Assembly: GCA_944391155.1 (NCBI GenBank)
Contig: CALXSO010000126.1
Location: 1 to 24,212, forward strand
DNA: 24,212 nucleotides
Source: an uncultured Clostridia bacterium
Lineage (GTDB): Bacteria > Bacillota > Clostridia > TANB77 > CAG-508
Reading direction: 5' to 3'
This document shows, piece by piece, positions 22,597-24,212 of this stretch. The position numbers and the translations under genes are program-made. The notes beneath the pieces are model-generated. The model was given only the letters and a program-made list of their open reading frames with translations. It ran no database searches and was not told the origin of the DNA. Positions within the stretch are counted from its first letter, which is position 1. Each line of letters opens with the position of its first letter.

Positions 22597-24212
22597 CTAT
22601 CTTTTTATTTCTTCCATAATGTATACTTCTATTACGTCGCCTTCTTTTATGTCATTATAATTTTCAATTTGCATTCCACATTCAAATCCTTTTGTTACTT
22701 CTTTTACATCATCTTTGAATCTTTTTAAGGTTGCTAATTTTCCATCATGAATTACTACATTATCACGTATTACTCGTACTCCAGCATTTCTTTCAACCTT
22801 TCCAGATAAAACATATGCTCCTGCAATTGTTCCAACATTTGAGATTTTAAATATTTGTCTTACTTCTGCGTTTCCAATTATTTTTTCTTGATATTTTGGA
22901 TCAAGCATACCTTTCATTGCTGATTCTACATCTTCTATTACTTGATAGATAATAGAATATTGTTTTATTTCTACTTCGTCTCTTTCTGCCATATCTTTTG
23001 CTGATGGAATTGGTCTTACATTGAATCCAATTATTATTGCGTTTGATACTTTTGCAAGCATTACATCTGATTCTGTTATTGCTCCTGCTGCACTGTGTAT
23101 TACTTTTACCTTTACTTCTTCGTTTGTTAGTTTTTCCAAAGACTGTTTTACTGCTTCTACAGATCCTTGTACATCTGCTTTTACTATTAAATTTAAAACT
23201 TTTAAGTTTCCTTCTTCCATCTGACTAAATAAGTTATCTAACGTTACTTTTGTTGTATTATTAATTGATTTTTCTCTTGCTTGACGTTTTCTCTTTTCTA
23301 TTAGATGTTTTGCTGTTTTTTCATCTTTTACTTCATAGAATATATCTCCTGCTTCTGGTACTTCTGTTAATCCCATAATTTCTACTGGCATTGATGGTCC
23401 TGCTGATTTTACTTTCTTTCCTTTGTCATTTACCATACTTCTAATTCTTCCTATTGATGATCCAACAATTATTGTATCTCCAACATCAAGTTTTCCTCTT
23501 TGTACAAGCATTGATGCAATTGCTCCTTTTGATTTATCAAGTCTTGCTTCTATTACTACACCTTTAGCTTGTTTATTAGGATTTGCTTTTAATTCTAACA
23601 CATCTGCTTCTAATAACACCATTTCTAATAATTGATCTATATTAATGTTGTTTTTCGCAGATATTGGTACACAAATTGTGTCTCCTCCCCATTCTTCTGG
23701 TACTAATTCATATTGCATTAATTCTTGTTTTACTTTTTCTGGATTACTATCTGGCAAATCTATTTTATTTATAGCAACTATTATTGGAATCCCTGCAGAT
23801 TTAGCATGATTTATTGCTTCTACTGTTTGTGGCATTACACCATCATTTGCAGCTACAACTAATATTGCTATGTCTGTTATTTGAGCACCTCTTGCTCTCA
23901 TAGCTGTAAACGCTTCATGACCTGGTGTGTCTAAAAATGTAATTAGTCTATCATTTACTTTTACTGTGTAGGCACCTATTGCCTGTGTAATTCCTCCTGC
24001 TTCTCCACTTATTACATTTGTTTTTCTAATTGTATCTAGTAATGATGTTTTTCCATGGTCAACGTGTCCCATTACTACTACTACTGGTGGTCTTGTTACT
24101 AAATCCTCCTCTTTATCCTCTGACTCGTCAAATAATATATCTTCTTCAGTAACTGTCTCTTTCTTTTTGGCAGTTATTCCGAATTCCCCTGCAACTAAAA
24201 ATGCAGTATCAA
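22597..24212 (-). CDS. infB: Translation initiation factor IF-2 (5' end outside window)
   Basis: 538 codons are visible; the frame is open through the right edge, so the N-terminal part is missing. The internal ATG at 24072 is not the start, because the frame upstream encodes the usual region before the G domain ([10 protein letters not shown], an acidic stretch, then [16 protein letters not shown]). The GTPase motifs are all present: [29 protein letters not shown] and SAK. They are followed by the beta-barrel domain, the middle domain and a C-terminal fMet-tRNA-binding domain ending [12 protein letters not shown]-2 places initiator tRNA on the ribosome. It is first in the visible infB-rbfA-nrnA cluster; the 72-nt gap to rbfA shows nothing distinctive. 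Confidence 0.97.
   Translation of the reverse strand, partial: DTAFLVAGEFGITAKKKETVTEEDILFDESEDKEEDLVTRPPVVVVMGHVDHGKTSLLDTIRKTNVISGEAGGITQAIGAYTVKVNDRLITFLDTPGHEAFTAMRARGAQITDIAILVVAANDGVMPQTVEAINHAKSAGIPIIVAINKIDLPDSNPEKVKQELMQYELVPEEWGGDTICVPISAKNNINIDQLLEMVLLEADVLELKANPNKQAKGVVIEARLDKSKGAIASMLVQRGKLDVGDTIIVGSSIGRIRSMVNDKGKKVKSAGPSMPVEIMGLTEVPEAGDIFYEVKDEKTAKHLIEKRKRQAREKSINNTTKVTLDNLFSQMEEGNLKVLNLIVKADVQGSVEAVKQSLEKLTNEEVKVKVIHSAAGAITESDVMLAKVSNAIIIGFNVRPIPSAKDMAERDEVEIKQYSIIYQVIEDVESAMKGMLDPKYQEKIIGNAEVRQIFKISNVGTIAGAYVLSGKVERNAGVRVIRDNVVIHDGKLATLKRFKDDVKEVTKGFECGMQIENYNDIKEGDVIEVYIMEEIKR

Overview
The window comes from a very AT-rich, low-GC Gram-positive anaerobe, most likely an uncultured Clostridia-type Firmicute. 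The inference rests on base composition, the AGGAGG-type ribosome binding sites, a class B sortase with an (S/P)PxTG-type substrate, cohesin and dockerin modules, an HrcA/CIRCE-controlled Hsp20, and the infB-rbfA-nrnA gene order. No species assignment can be made from sequence alone. Nearly everything lies on the minus strand; the one clear plus-strand gene is a P-type ATPase in the middle.

Region 1 (1-10161, minus strand, transcribed right to left) is a compact cell-surface locus. A promoter and structured leader (about 9843-10161) precede a 981-aa scaffold with an N-terminal cohesin-like domain, nine BIG2 Ig-like repeats and an SPKTG sorting signal. After a strong terminator come a class B sortase (SrtB) and a second, short cohesin-like protein anchored by a C-terminal membrane helix. 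Next are two secreted proteins ending in nearly identical type I dockerins: one with a propeller-like region and a CAP domain, the other with a transglutaminase-like domain and BspA-type leucine-rich repeats (its last residues run off the left edge). Together they look like a self-contained, apparently non-cellulolytic cohesin-dockerin display system with its own sortase. This is the most interesting content of the window.

Region 2 (10220-18561) is a mixed block: a DUF2207 membrane protein with an odd tail, a divergent MgtA-like P3B ATPase with substituted membrane residues, an Hsp20 gene under a CIRCE-overlapped promoter, a CDF exporter with an Asn/Asp-type metal site suggesting Mn2+, a short NOP2/Sun-type RNA m5C methyltransferase and a NadR-like adenylyltransferase. 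The last three form a closely spaced minus-strand cluster.

Region 3 (18664-20929) is a NatAB-like ABC exporter operon. Its ATPase gene is interrupted by a single in-frame TGA in the D-loop, with the frame otherwise intact. It has its own promoter, a run of GTCA-containing inverted repeats upstream and a terminator at the end.

Region 4 (21177-24212) is the conserved translation cluster infB (5' end outside the window), rbfA and nrnA, all on the minus strand.
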